From: Glandiceps talaboti
Lineage: Eukaryota > Hemichordata > Enteropneusta > Spengelidae
Assembly: GCF_964340395.1 (NCBI RefSeq)
Contig: NC_135566.1
Coordinates: 18,123,501-18,187,500, forward strand
Length of the DNA stretch: 64,000 nt
Direction of reading: 5' to 3'
Shown piece after piece: positions 1 to 14,665 of this stretch. Each line of letters starts with the position of its first letter. Position 1 is the first letter of the stretch. Position numbers and translations under genes: made by a program. The notes under the pieces were generated by a model, which searched no databases, had not been told where the DNA came from, and saw only the letters and a program-made list of their open reading frames with translations.

Positions 1-96
1 TATAGTGTTTTGTTTTATTCATAAATAACTACATATATATCACAAGTGTACATATGAGTTTTCATTATACGGTTGGTATTGTTTTTTTTACACCAG

Positions 97-1609
97 TCAC
101 ACAAGTTAGGTATCTATGGTGACTATGTAAACAACTACCAGATTGCCATGGATACACTGGACAAATGCAGACAAGTAAATCCTGAATTTGAAAATGCTGT
201 GCAGAATATTCCAAAAGCAAGTTCCAAGGAAAAAATGGTGACCATAGAAGGTATAGTAGGAAATATTGACAATCATATATTACTAGATTTTTCTATCGAT
301 GGAAATTGATCAGTTTGTAACTTATTTGACTGATATCTTTATAAGGCAACTCATCCAGAAACTTGTGTCATTTTTCTGTGAGATAGAACATGGCCTATGG
401 TGTTTTTCCTGATGTTAAAGGTGCATAATTCAATCCCAGATTTGTGCATTAGTTCTATCTTAGTCATAGAGGGATAGGTAAGATAGGATTATTCTCGTGT
501 TCTGGGTCAACTTTTTCTGTAGCTCTACCAATCCCAGGTTCCTAATCTGACAGAGGCCTTTAAAGGCCAGAGTTTCAATCCCAGGTTCCTAATCTGACAT
601 GGGCCTTTAAAGGCCAAGGTTTCAATCCCAGGTTCCTAATCTGACATGGGCCTTTTAAGGCCAGGGTTTCAATCCCAGGTTCCTAATCTGACATGGGCCT
701 TTAAAAGCCAAGGTTTCAATCCCAGGTTCCTAATCTGACAAGGGCCTTTAAATAGACCTGAAGTAGGTATATGTTAATTTTGTGTCATCAACAGAAGATT
801 TGTATTCTTGACAAGTAAATCAATGTACAAAGTGTATTCTTACCAGGGGAATACGGTAAGTGTGAGTTGTTGGTGAAAAGAAAAGAAACATTACTGATCC
901 AGAGAGTGCTTGCTGTTTTAATGCAAAAGGAGTGGATCAAATCAAAGACTCAACTTGTACTTCTAATTCTTATGTGATTCATTTTGATGTTATCTTATTT
1001 TAGGTCTTCTGTATAAGCCATTGCAGAGAGTGACCAAGATGACATTGACATTGCATGTAAGTATACTATATGATAATGTTACATTGTGTTATTTGATTGG
1101 AGAGATTCATACAGGGACCATGGTAGAAATTGTGTCATCTGATTTGAGAGATTTTCAAACTGTGACCATGGTACTTGTCTAGCGACTCGTAGTGACAAAG
1201 TCCAGTAGGCCGCGAGTATTTTCCTTCTTTTGAGGATGAAAATGTTAGGAAATAATATCTAATGTCACTAAGTCAACAAAAAATAGAAACAGAATGTCTT
1301 TCTTTCACATGTAAACAGTAACTAAAGAATTTTAGTTGCAGGGTGACAAATGATGAAAGTGCTGACTCAAGGTATTTCTACCTCATTTTTTGGTGACAAA
1401 CAAAATATATCATATTTGTGTGGTGATGTAACTAAATGTAATTATGGTACTTGTTGCAGGATTTGATGAAGCACACCCCAGAGGATCATCATGACTACGA
1501 AGTACTTGCTGAAGCTCTTCGTATTTCAGAAGAGTTCTTGAGTCATGTGAATGAGAAGGCCAAACTTAAAGCCAAGAAGCGCAAGAAATCCTCCAAGTCA
1601 GAGAAAAAG
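97..1609 (+). other. Exons for the DH (RhoGEF) domain
   Basis: Exons are 97-250, 1004-1056 and 1460-1609. They carry the C-terminal half of the DH domain, including the segment [19 protein letters not shown] that corresponds to the conserved late DH helix (family motif LLxKPxxRxxRxxLxLxDL). The first exon follows CACCAG at 91-96 in phase 0, so at least one further coding exon lies upstream of the window. The third exon ends in a lysine-rich tract ([16 protein letters not shown]) leading into the PH domain. Confidence 0.9.
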
Positions 1610-4600
1610 GTAAACACCAGAAACAGTTACAAAAAGATTTGTTGTGAGCTAAAAGAAGAGGGGATAACCATTCCAATATGATTGCAGCCTGTCTGTGAAA
1701 GTATAGCCGAAAGAAAAACTATATTGTCCAGTGTAAATTTATGTCAATTTTCTGTTAATAATAACCACTGCCTGCATGCATGCATATTTTCGTCTTTCAG
1801 GGAAGGAGACTTCTTAGAGATGGCTACATTGTAGAACTACCAGACCATGGTAATAGAAAATTGAGACATGTCTTCCTCTATTCTGATGTTATACTTTGTG
1901 CTAAACAAAAAACAGTAACAGGGTAAGTTAAAAATGTGTGTGTGTTTGTGGGGGGGGGGGGGGGGTAAGTTAAAAAGTAGCAGGGTAATTAAAAAGTAAG
2001 GGGGTAAGTTAAAAAGTAACAGGGTAATTAAAATGTAAAGGGTTAGTAAAAAAAGTAACAGGGTAAGTTAAAGTATGGGGTAAGTTAAAAAGTAACAAAA
2101 AAGTAACGGTAAGTTTAAAAAGTAAAGGGGTAGGTTAAAAAAGTAACAGGGTAAGTTAAAGTATGTGGTAAGTTAAAAAGTAACAAGGTAAGTTAAAAAA
2201 GTAACAAGGTAAGTTAAAAAAGTAACGGGTATGTTAAACAAGTAACAGGGTAAGTTAAAGTATGGGGGAGTAAGTTAAAAAGTAACAGGGTAAGTTAAAG
2301 TATGGGGGGGAGTAAGTTAAAAAGTGACAGGGTAAGTTAAAGTATGGGGGGGGGGTGGAGTAAGTTAAAAAGTAACAGGGTAAGATAAAAAAGTTAAAAA
2401 AATAAGGGGTGAGTTAAAAAGTTTTAATTTCATTGTTTTGTGTTTCAGGATTCTGTCTGGCCCTAAAGAACAATATGACTGTAAGTGGTATATACCATTG
2501 AAAGATCTTTTTGTGCAAACACATGAAGATACAGGAGGTAGGTTGACAATGGGTGATGTTGAAGTAGAGATACATTTGTGGGGTGAGTGGGTGGGGGTGG
2601 GGGTTGTGAGTAAGGGAGTGGTGTTACTGTTAAACAGACATTTCTAGAGCATAATTGCATTTGTATACACTATAAACATTAGTGTTATTGGTATAGGAAT
2701 GTGTGCATGCATACTATGTGGTGGATATGTGCGTTCGGGTGGATGTGTATGAGTGTGAGAGGATGTGTGTGTGTGTGTGGGGGGGGTGGAGATGTGCATG
2801 TTTGTGTATGGGTTATGTGTGTGTGTGTATGTGTGTATGTGGAGGGAATGTCAAAGACTGTTGGTGTTAATTTGATTCTGATGGTCCCAAGAATAGACTT
2901 GATGCCTAGCAACCATGAGAGTGGCCATAGCAACTGTAAACTGAAATGATAGCTTCTCTGATATTTGATGGAGTGTGGAGTTAACGAAGTCCAGGACAAT
3001 CAGTAATGGTACAACGTCATCAGGTGGCCATATTGGATTCTAAAATGGCGTAATTTTGAATATTTGTACGATAACCCCACATTTTTTTCTTGATTTGAAC
3101 TGAGAATTGGTTTGAATTTTCTTGAACAAAGTAACAGCAACAAAAGTTGAAGACTTTCATTTCTGAGGTCCATACTATGTTACTCACAGTGATTGTTACA
3201 ACTACTTTACAGTTGTACAGTCATTACCACTGACAAGTGAGAAGGAACTGGAAGCACTCAGAGCAAGAATTTCAGAAGCTAAGATGGCGATACGTCAAGA
3301 ATTACACCCTGATAACAAGGTATGATTAGTAATATATGAAGTATGTTAATTGTCAGTTATTACACATGTACCAGAGATTACTTGCACTGGTGTGTGTGTG
3401 TGTGTGCATATTACTATTAGTGGTATTTTCACTGCAGTGCAATACCGAAAACATTATTGCATACCTGCATGCAAATGATATGCAAATGAGGACATGATCG
3501 TTCGCTGCATACCAAAATCGTGTGATCTTGTGCGGTATGATTTTTATGGAAATATGCCATTACAGATAAACATATGTAATAATAACAGAACCCCATGACA
3601 CGCGATTGCAAGTGTGGCATACTCGGGGGTATTTTCACTCGTGGTTGCAGCATTTGTTTGTGTGTTTTTTTGTTTTTTTGTTTTCTGCTGTACTTATTCT
3701 GGCTACGCTAATGAAGGTACGGGCACAGACAACTCTGCAAGTACTCGTGCAAATACCTCTAGTATGCCACACTTGCACTTGCGTGTCATGTTATTGTCCT
3801 TTTTGTGTGGAACTGTCAGAAACTTTGTATCACTGGTTCATCTTGAAAACAATTAATGTGAGCACTACGATATGTAAATTAGTATCAGTTATCGTTGTTC
3901 TGTTCTGTGCAGTGCTTTGCGGAATTTTGTCACAGAAAATCTATTCTGAATCATGCCACATGATAAAAATGTATGATATTGTAATCTGTAAATGATAGTT
4001 TTTCTTCCCAAAAGCCTTCAGTTTCTAGTTGAATTTATAGAATTGAAAATACCTGCTAGGACTGTGACAATTTTGGGTGCAAAAGTTGATGAATATCATA
4101 AACAATTCCTAGATAAAAGAGTTCAAATAGATGACATTTCAAGTACAGATTCTTTGTCTTATTTAGTAAGCTCCATTATACCATGCGCAAGCCAAGATAT
4201 CATCTTTGAACAGAAAATATGGAGTATATACCCTCGTCCTCCTACGTCACGGCAACCCATGTCTACGTCACTGATTCTGTGGTACTTGAAATATGAGTCA
4301 ATCTTTTCAAATTGCTAATGATTTTCTAAATTTTTCATGAATTATGTTTGAGAAGGTACTATTATATTATTCGCCAAGATTTTTCTTCATTCAGCTGGAA
4401 AATACTCCTGACCTAAAGGTATCACTATGAGTCTGGTGACTCAGCATGACAAGGCCCCTTAGGTCACTCATATTTTCCTCGGCTGAATAAAGAAAACTAA
4501 AATATTGGGGAATAACTTCTAATTCTCTGGTACTTTTTTGTAGACACAGATATCTTACATTTTATTTATCTGTGTGGGTGGAGTGTTTATAAAAATGAAC

Positions 4601-7600
4601 TAGGTGGGTTGTTGGTGGCCGAGCAGTTAGCTCGTATATACCATTGTAGTCATGGTTCGAAACCACTCGGTGTCAGCTAGGTTTGATTTAAAATTAATCA
4701 GGTCTGTATGTAAGAAGGGTGATGCTCAGTTTGACCCTGCTGAACAACGAAGGTTCTCTCCTGGTACTCCGGTTTCCTCCTGCTTTTTCAACACTAGGAT
4801 GCTGCTAATTGATGACCACATTCAACAACTTTCCGAATTTATTGGCTGAATAACGATTATTATTGTTCGAGCACAGTAGATAAGCAGTTGAGTAGAGAAA
4901 TATGCTGTATTCCATTTATAGGAAAATAAAACATTTCTTGGTTTGGCCACTAGGAGTGCTGTTTGCAGGCCGCAGAATTGAGGGCTAGAATAGTAGAGTG
5001 TTGTAGCATAAAGACAGCAGATGTGAAGCTACCAATCATTTTCCTTGTTACCATTGTACTATGTTCAGGGACTATCAGTCAAAAAAACTTGCCTCACCAC
5101 TGCAGTAAGGGATGATCGTACAATGTCGCACAGGCTCAGTAAATGAACTGCGTTTGTTTAGTACAAAACCCCCTCCCCTTTCTCTAAACAAATGTTCAGA
5201 AGTTCGACATCGACACGTTTATATATGATGTAAACCATGATAAAAATTGTAGCAGTCAAACCACTATGATTGATGCAAAGTAAAAATACGATAGTATAAA
5301 ACACATTAAAATACTACCAGAAACCCAGCACCATATCTCACATTAGTAGTAAATTTTAATCAACTTATCAACATCTCAGTAGTAGATACAGAACCTGTTA
5401 TCATTGAAGATGTGAAAGTTTTCGAAATATGGTTAGAAGTGCAAAAATGAACATCTGATTCAGCAATTTCATTGACTCCAGACCCCTCCTCCCCTAAATG
5501 AAAGAAGTTTGTTTGTTGAGCTTGTGTGACATTGTGTGATCTTCCCCACTGCTCTATTGAGAACACACTGACTGATTTACGTTACTGTTTGTAATGTTTT
5601 AATTAGATATGTGTATTAAAAAGGCAGATGTGTTGACAAAATTAAATTTGGGTGATCTCAGGAACACTCAGTAGAGAATGACCCAAGTTGATTTGACAAC
5701 TCCTGGAAAACTGATGAAAAAATCCTGCAATTTTATTTGACTAAAGAAATGATTTAAAATAGTCCTTTTTGAGACAAAAAGTGAAATCAACATTTAAGTA
5801 AAGAAGAGTAAAAGAAAGGATTATAATCTGTATTTTCTTCTGATATGTTATCAAGATAAGAAGTATTGTCAGATTATATGGCAAGTTTGTAAGGTGAGTT
5901 TTGAGGTCAAAGTGTGTGAGTAGTCGATAAAAAACTAACATATTGTAGTCATGGTAATTTCACGCATGGGATATAATATCTTGTAATGATTTGATTCATG
6001 AGGCATGATTCAGAAATGAGACATTGCGTCGCTGGATAAGATTGCGAAAGTCGCTGTAAAGTCCTTTTACCCTCCCCTTGCTTCCCCACCACGCTGCACC
6101 ACACCACTCCAAAACCTTATGTCACGGCAATATTGAAGTGTATACTAGTATCATACCCTGCATGGTACAGTGTTTTTGTTAGGGGCAGTAAGTTGGTAAA
6201 ATCTATCGGGTTCCCATTTCATTTTTTAAGGGTTCCCAAAGAAAATTACCATAAATTCTATGGAGAAACACTGCCCTTTTTTAATACCCCTTCCTTTCTG
6301 TTACCTTGGTTCCCCAACGTTAGCAAAAACACTGATGGTAAGGTAACACCCAATCTGAATAAAATCTAGTGTAGAGAGTTTGGCTAGTTGTTCAATTTGA
6401 TCTATCAAAACTATATTGTCATATTGTTGTTACAAATGAAATGTTAATTCCCCCTCCCCACCCCACATCAAAATGCTACTTTCTGTCACTTTCACCAACA
6501 AGATGTTTTTGAAAGTAGTTATCAGAATGACTAACAATTTCTCTCAGAGAGGTTCTGAAATAGGATCTGAGTGGACTCCTTCTCAGATGTCTGAGAGGAG
6601 TTATCTAGAGGACAGTATTTTTTTGTAATATAAAGGATGATTCAAGTAAAAATATAGATGATAAAATATTGTGAACAACTAGCCTGCCTTGACATTGGAT
6701 TTTTATTGACCCAGAAATGTCACATTTGAGAATCCCATGCACCTTTTACCAACTAATAGTGTATACTGTATATTAAGGTATACAAACTTTGTACTAAAGA
6801 CTACAGTCTGTATTCTAAGGTATACTAAAGGTAATTCATGCACACATCCCAACATTCATTAGTAAATGGTTAGTCTGTGTAGGCTATTTGATAAAAATCT
6901 TCAATGAAGAATTGTTGATTTGCCCAATATTACTTTGAAGAATTGGTTGTTATTTGCGTACAGTAATCATGTACAGCTATGTGTTTCAGCTAACACTTAG
7001 TTAATATCGCCCTAGAATATCATATATAGGGCGCCCAAGAATATCATATATATAGGGCTGTATCTTCAAGTGAAGACTTGTTTGTTATTTGCATACAGTG
7101 ATCAGGTACAAGTATGTGTTTCAGCTAACACTTATTGGTAATTCGTATGATGTAGGGGCTGTGTCTTGAAATGAAGACTTGTTTATTTTACCAGGCAGCT
7201 TCACTATTCATGTACTGTCCTTGAAGACATCTTGATTTGTATCATTTATTTCATTCCAGAAAAACAAAGGAGTACAGAGGAATGTTGACAAGCTTCGGAA
7301 GAGATTGTCAGATCTAGTAAGTACATATTAACTTTCCTATACAAAGCTACAAATAATCGAATTGCTTTTCAAGATTATGAACTACCACAGAATCGTCATC
7401 ACGTTCTACTAGGGGAAGTGTGCCTGGTTCTTCCTTCATATCGATCATTGCTCAGAAAAACTGTTATAAATATTCACTCATTCCTTCGACAATTCCAGAA
7501 TAGAATCTCTTACCACTTGTCCATTCAACAAGCAAAGACAATAGACATTTTCAAATCTGCCCTCTCCAGCATTGATATCACCAATCTCATAGATTGTGCT

Positions 7601-8782
7601 CACCTGAACATGGGTGAGATCTAAAGGACGCCGCCAGCGTTACGCCTGTGTGTTGATAATCCTTTTTGGGTGTTTACACAGGATAGAAGTAGTAGTAGAC
7701 TGCACATGTGTTAGGCCAAAAAAAAAGAAGTGTTTCTGGTCAGTGCACGCGTCACTTAAATACCCCCACATCGGTCTTTTTTGTGTGTTTGTCCAACCCG
7801 TGCAGTCTGCAGATCCTTGGGGGAAACACAAAAATAACCCTCCCTACTACAGTGAAGAAAACTGCAGAGTCAATCAAATCATGAACAAGCAATGACATCT
7901 GCCCCACATACACACTTGCTCTAAAGTGCTAAATAAAAAAAAATAAATAAATAGTAGACCGAGTGACAGGTTTGTGAATGAAAAAAAAAATTGTATCATA
8001 GCACCATTTTAGACAAACTGTCCTGACCAGAAACCATTTTTTTTTGCCTAATGGATGTAGTTATTTGTAAGAATACCTGGTGATTTATTCATTGTCTGTA
8101 GTAATGTTAGAATGACTCAATGAGTCATAACAGAATGCTTTCATACTAACTTATATTTAGATCAAATTTACAGTTTCTCTAAAACAAAAAAGTCTGTTCA
8201 CGGCAAAACTCATTAAAATAATAATACACATTTTGTTTCTTGTGCACATTTCCATTCCCTGTCACTCTATACTAAGAGCACTTTACAATTATTACCCCTG
8301 GCATGAATCTATAATGGTCCTTTAGATACTTCCTCAACTCCCTGGGGAGCATACACGCCATTGCAGCCTTTATAAGTGCATAGGATTAAAGCATTCACAT
8401 TGCAGCTACTATTCTTACCCAAGGACTTTAAAGCCATTCAGAAACAAGCGACAGCCACGAGGCTCAACCCTACAACCTGCAGATTCCAAGCTAACCACTC
8501 TAACCATTCAACTATCACTAAATTTTATGTGCTGCTCATCACAAATGAGTACAACATAAATCTTTCAACCTTCCAAGTTTGCCTGTCACAAACTGCTAAA
8601 ACTACCCACTTGTGATGAGTTCTTATCTTTAAAATAATAAAGTCTACCTCATTAATCACAAGAAAGACAAACTATTATCAGATAAAACTTGCTATTACAG
8701 ACTCACATATGGCTTGTTACAGAGCACAGAACACCAGCCATTTGCTGAGTTTACAGTTTTCAGTGAAGTTCTTAGTTTACTG

Positions 8783-8848
<66 letters not shown>

Positions 8849-11800
8849 GTGTGTGTGCGTGCATGCGTGCGTGCGTGCGTGCATGCGTGCGTGATATTAT
8901 ATGCCTACTATGCTCGCCAGCCTTGGCTTTATCAACAATTTGATTACCATAAAACACTATTGAGTGAAAATTACACTGTGATAATAGAGAAACTGCTAGT
9001 AGGTAATCTAAACACAGCTTGAATGTTTGATTGAGTTAGTACCGGTAGAAAAACACATCTGTTATGGCGGTAGAGATGATCACACTGACTTCTGCATTCT
9101 GTATTGTAAGTTTCTTTTAATACAGTTGGCAAAGTCTAATAGAATAGTAATGTAATAACTTGAAATGAAATCATAGTTGGAGAAGGAAAGTGGAAGTATA
9201 ATGTTGGAATGACTTTCTTTTATTTGTCAGGAAGGACAGATGTTGTTGATATCACCAAACTTACCACTGAGGCTGATAAACAGAAAAGGAAAGGTGAGTT
9301 CAAGTTTCTTGGAGCATGGCAAGTTCTCTGAAGTGGGTGGCAGGTATTGTAATAATGATGTTTTGTTTGTTTGTGTTAATATTCACATGATTTGTATGGC
9401 TGATTGATATTAATAAAATTTGGCACAAAGATCATATAGGGTAATGCAAAGATATATTGTGCGTGTTTTGGCATTTTCTCTATGTATATTGACACGTATT
9501 GGTATTTGCTTCAATCTAGTTCAGAGTGATTTTATTCCACAGGTCAAACTATTCCTCTTTCAGCCCTCAAATTACTAAGACAACTAAGTATTTGTGATGG
9601 CCTATATGAATTCTGGGCACAGTCTTTCACCTTGGTAACTTAATTTACTCACATCAAGTGCAGTAGGGCTCCTCTACGAATTTTGAAAGTTGAGTGTTAA
9701 AGTTGCCTTCAATTCATCACCCAAGTTGATAGCAGTAATCAATACAAGTGTACTAAAGGCAGAAATAAGTCTGACTGCACTTTTCCTTTAAGTTGATAGC
9801 AGTAATCAATACAAGTGTACTAATTAAGGTAGAAATAAGTCTGACTGGACTTTTCCTTAAAGTTGATAGCATTATTAGCAGTAATCAGTGCAAGTGTACT
9901 AAAGACAGAAATAAGTCTGACTGGACTTTTCCTTTACGTTGATAGCAGTAATCAATGCAAGTGTACCAAAGACAGAAATAAGTCTGACTGGACTTTTCCT
10001 TTAAGTTGATAGCAGTAATCAATGCAAGTGTATGTAAGACGGAAACAAGTCTGACTGGACTTTCATAAAAGACTTTTCCTGTTTAATAATCAGAAATCTG
10101 ACCAAATAGTTTACATCGTATCCATCATTGGATTCAAAGTTACATTTTGATTTGTTTTATTTGTAGACATACACTCTATTAATGTCATCAGATTATGAGA
10201 GATCAGACTGGAGGGAAGCCATCGATAAAGCCCAGCAAAGTGACAAAAGCAGTACATCAGTCTCTCTAACAGCATATGAAATTCAAACACTCACTTCCAA
10301 ACAGAAGGTAATAACTTCCATTCTTAATGGATATTGCTATGTCAGTTAATTGAATATGATGTATTAGTAACATTATATAATATCATTGCTTTCAGTTTTA
10401 TAGTAAATTTTTGTTTATTTATGATAGATGTATATTAGTTTTTTTGTTTGTTTGTTTGTTTGTTTATTTATTTATTCACAAACCATTCAGTGTGTGCATG
10501 CATGTATGTATTTATGCACACACGCATGCACACATGCACATACGTCCATACGTACCGGTATGTGCATGTGTGTCTGTGTCTATATACATGTATGTGCACA
10601 CACACGTGTCTTTGGCAGAAATAAAATAAAATTCAATTCTTTTCTTACAGTCACGGAAAAGTCAGAATGTCAATTCAGTTTTGATCAAAGATGGTAAGTG
10701 TTTGTCTATCCACTATATTTCTATATTAGTTATGCCAAGGATATTACATAGTAAGAATGAATTAGAACAGATTTTTGCCTGTCTAGGGTTACATGCATTC
10801 TGTTAAATGGGTTGTTTGATAAGATCATGTGTGTGATCATGATTATTCAATACATACGTCATATTGTGGTTAATGCATACATGTAGATGAAAGTTTGGCC
10901 ACTAATGGATTGCAGGACTAAGAATATATAAATGGTCTCACCTTGTTATTAAAATTATCTTCTCAATGTTTTTGAACATTTATAGCAAAGTACCAGTATT
11001 CACAATGATAGTCAGTGGTATTCTCGGCGAGTTCAGTTTATTTTTAACACCTTCCAGATTAATTTCGGAAATTCTGATGGCTTTCAGGAAATGTCATTTT
11101 TTTTTCATTTTAGATGATCATGATATAGCAACTTCACATTTGCTGACTGCCCTCAGTGAAATCAACCAATAGGTGTCTATAGCCGCAATGGTTGAAACCC
11201 TCATTATTCTATTATGTGGTTTCCTTGTTGGATGTTTATTTAAAGGCCAGTATTTCAATCCCAGGTTCTCACATTAGTGTTATCTTATCAGTGGAGCCAT
11301 ACAGATTACATGGGATTATTCTTTGTTTATTTAAAGGCCAGGGTTTCAATCCCAGGTTCTCACATTAGTGTTATCTTATCACTGGAGTCATACAGATTAC
11401 ATGGGATTATTCTTTGTTTATTTAAAGGCCAGGGTTTCAATCCCAGGTTCTCGCATTCGTGTTATCTTATCAGTTGAGCCATACAGATTACATGGGATTA
11501 TTCGTTTGTTCTGGACTAAACTTGTCTATAGCTTTGTCATACAACAATTTTTCACACCTACATTCTAATCTTAAATCTGAAGTAAGCCTTTACAAAATGA
11601 CTACAGAGTATGTATCTAGAGTATTGGATATCAGACTTTGGATGAAAACGGAATAACCCATGTTATTTCTGTGTAAAGGTATTGAAAGTAAATACAGATC
11701 TCTTTCCTGCTGATTACTACGTTTGTCTAAACATAGCCCAAAAAAAGTGTAACTGATATTAGAACAGGATGAAACACAAGGAAATAACTAAAAAAATAGT

Positions 11801-14490
11801 TTGAATTCATGTAATGAGGAGTATTCACCTGATGCTTTTTCCTTGTGTGCTTGATACATGAATATTTAGAATGTAACACAAGCTGAGTTTATAAGCTTTT
11901 TTTTACACGAATGAAAATTAGTTGGTTGTTTCTGTGTTGAACAGTTGATTGTCTAGTATCGATTCCTCAAACAAAATTTTGATATGTATAAAACATTACG
12001 TCATTGGATTGTTCATGTAATACCAGGTGAGTTCAGTCAGTAGAATACTAAGACTGACTTTTAAATGCACAGCATAAGTCTCACCCAAACATGTATAAAC
12101 TCAGTTTCATGCCCCACTAAGGAAGTAAAGGTCTTCCTTCTGTCAGTTTCCTTGACGAGGTGTAGGCCATAGAATTCATCATTGTGAAAACAATGCGATG
12201 GAAGAATTCTTTGAGGAAACTTTATGTCAATCTTTGAAATTAAGTGATGATTTTTTTTTGTCATTTGTCTGTTCATAGATGAAGAGTTAATGAGTGGTAT
12301 ACTAAGTGCAACCGTTCATTCAGCTAAAACATTCAGGAAAGAGGCTGGTAAGTCATGAGTTTTACCCAAAGATGTGGTTTGAAAGGAAATTTACAGAAGG
12401 TGAACTCATAGTTCTGTATAGATGTATTCATTCTTAAGTTATTTTGTCAATTACAGCAAATTTCACCTAACCTCACCAAAACTGCGTGTGCAACAAAATT
12501 TAGACAAAATAAAAAGATTGTGTGTTTCCGATAACCTGACTGATCCTAACGCCAACCCTAAACATTTTTGAACATTTAAAAAACAAACTTATAAGAAATT
12601 CTTTGTCTTCTTGACCTTCATGCACGTCTGTTTTCTTTCCCCAGTGATGCCTGTACATATTTCATCAAAGTATCACAGAAGGGGTATTCTGACCGACATT
12701 ATTCCAAGATAGAATCGTGCCATTCATCAAACATCACATATTTGCTAAATCATGGATTTAAACTAGACAAACATTATTTTTGGGGTGGGGGGTGGGCACA
12801 AGGTGACATTGACATTGACCGAACAACAATTCAAATAATTGACATTTTACTGTTTATTAATTCCATTATTAGAATACTACTGCTGTATTGAAGTGGACTC
12901 CTATGGTCATTTCTATCGGATTGCTAAAAGCAATAGTAGTACACAGACTACAGAACCAGACTGGCACCAGGTATGTAGAATACATTGTTATCAACCTGGC
13001 ACCAGGTATGTAGAATACACTGTTATCAACCTTGCACCAGGTATGTAGAATACACTGTTATCAACCTGGCACCAGGGATGTAGAATACACTGTTATCAAC
13101 CTGGCACCAGGTATGTAGAATACACTGTTATCAACCTGGCACCAGGTATGTAGAATACATTGTTATCAACCTGGCACCAGGTATGTAGAATACATTGTTA
13201 TCAACCTGGCACCAGGTATGTAGAATACACTGTTATCAACCTGGCACCAGGTATGTAGAATACACTGTTATCAGCCTGGCACCAGGTATGTAGAATACAC
13301 TGTTATCAGCCTGGCATCAGGGATGTAGAATACACTCTTATCAGCCTAGCACCAGGTATGTAGAATACACTGTTATCAACTTGGCACCAGGTATGTAGAA
13401 TACACTTATCAACTTGGCACCAGGTATGTAGAATACACTGTTGTCAACCTGGCACCAGGTATGTAGAATACACTGTTATCAACCTGGCACCAGGTATGTA
13501 AACTTTTAGAGGAAAATACTCTTTCTCAGTGTCTGCATGGCTATATCAGTATTTGAAAAGAACAAGAAAAAATAGAACAGATAAAACATAGCATGTGCAA
13601 ACTGAGCATGCTCACAAACATAAGAAATGAGGTGAATTTTGGGAATAATTTAAAAAAAATTCTTTATTGATTCTGAATGGCTCCAGAGCATGAGATAGAA
13701 AATGACATACTTCTCTCAAGCTAAGATGATCTTCCATACCTTGTGCACAAACTGTTGTTGACTCTGACTTTTATCTATATCATATTATTAGGAGTTTGAA
13801 CTTGATGTTGATGGTGCCCAGACACTGCGTATTCTATGCTATAGACAAGACACAGTAAGCGGAGACCAGTTAGCCTGTAAAGGAGCTTATGAGGTATGTC
13901 ATTCTACACTACTCAATTAAAAAGATCACAACATCAAAATATTAGCAATGTAGTACTGAATGAAAATGCTGCTGTTTGTGTGAACGGGGGGGGGGGGGGG
14001 GGGGGGGGGGGGATTGTTGTTGTTTTGTTGTTTCTAACCTATACCCGTCTCAAGACATCATATCTAGATACCAAATAGTACCAAATTACCAATGTAATAT
14101 TGTATAATTGAAAGTGTGGCTGGTTGTACGAGGGAATGGAGAGGATGGGAGGGTGGGCAAGGGTGTGGGGAATTCATGTTTAGTAAGGCATTAAAAAAGT
14201 CTGACACCACATACCATACATAACTATCCAGATGTTACCTACACTGTTTACTCTTAAAATATTTATGTCAAAGCAATATATTAGTAAAGTTATCCGGTGA
14301 CTTACCAGTTCTCAACTGTATAACTGATTGTCATGTTTTGATTCTATTAATTTGTTTTATTGCTAGATGCGAAAGTTACCCAAGAAAGAAGAAACTGTTG
14401 ACATTAAATTGGACCCTGTAAGTCATATTTTAGTATTCCTGTACATTTTTCATCGTACCTGGTATTATCACAGACTAATTATGTACGTCT

Positions 14491-14529
<39 letters not shown>

Positions 14530-14620
14530 TGTCTGTCTGTCTGTATGTCAGTCTGTCTGTATCTGTCTGTCTCTCCATCCATGCATCCATCCATCCATCT
14601 GTTCATTCATCTGTCTATCG

Positions 14621-14665
<45 letters not shown>

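Larger units (their letters stand above)
1801..10307 (+). other. Exons for the PH domain
   Basis: Exons are 1801-1922, 2449-2537, 3213-3319, 7260-7316, 9231-9293 and 10167-10307. The segment starts with [10 protein letters not shown], passes through [17 protein letters not shown] and [10 protein letters not shown], and ends with [18 protein letters not shown], which is the final PH helix with its conserved tryptophan. The intervening exons 3213-3319 and 7260-7316 encode the charged helical insertion ([13 protein letters not shown], then [15 protein letters not shown]) that BCR and ABR also have in this PH domain. Confidence 0.88.
10651..14417 (+). other. Exons for the linker and C2 domain
   Basis: Exons are 10651-10693, 12279-12347, 12873-12970, 13792-13893 and 14367-14417. 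They encode a C2 beta-sandwich: [13 protein letters not shown], then [13 protein letters not shown], then TEPDWHQEFELDV, then QTLRILCY. Human BCR/ABR have GFLNVIVHSATGF, LYCTLEVDSFGYF and TAEPNWNEEFEIEL at the same points. The acidic loops are only partly kept, so calcium binding cannot be judged. The 3' end of exon 12873-12970 is the first unit of a 35-bp minisatellite. Confidence 0.85.

Noticed and set aside
4616-4670. A tRNA gene suggested by A-box and B-box-like strings
   Set aside because: No acceptor stem pairs around them and a SINE body follows, so it is called a tRNA-derived SINE.
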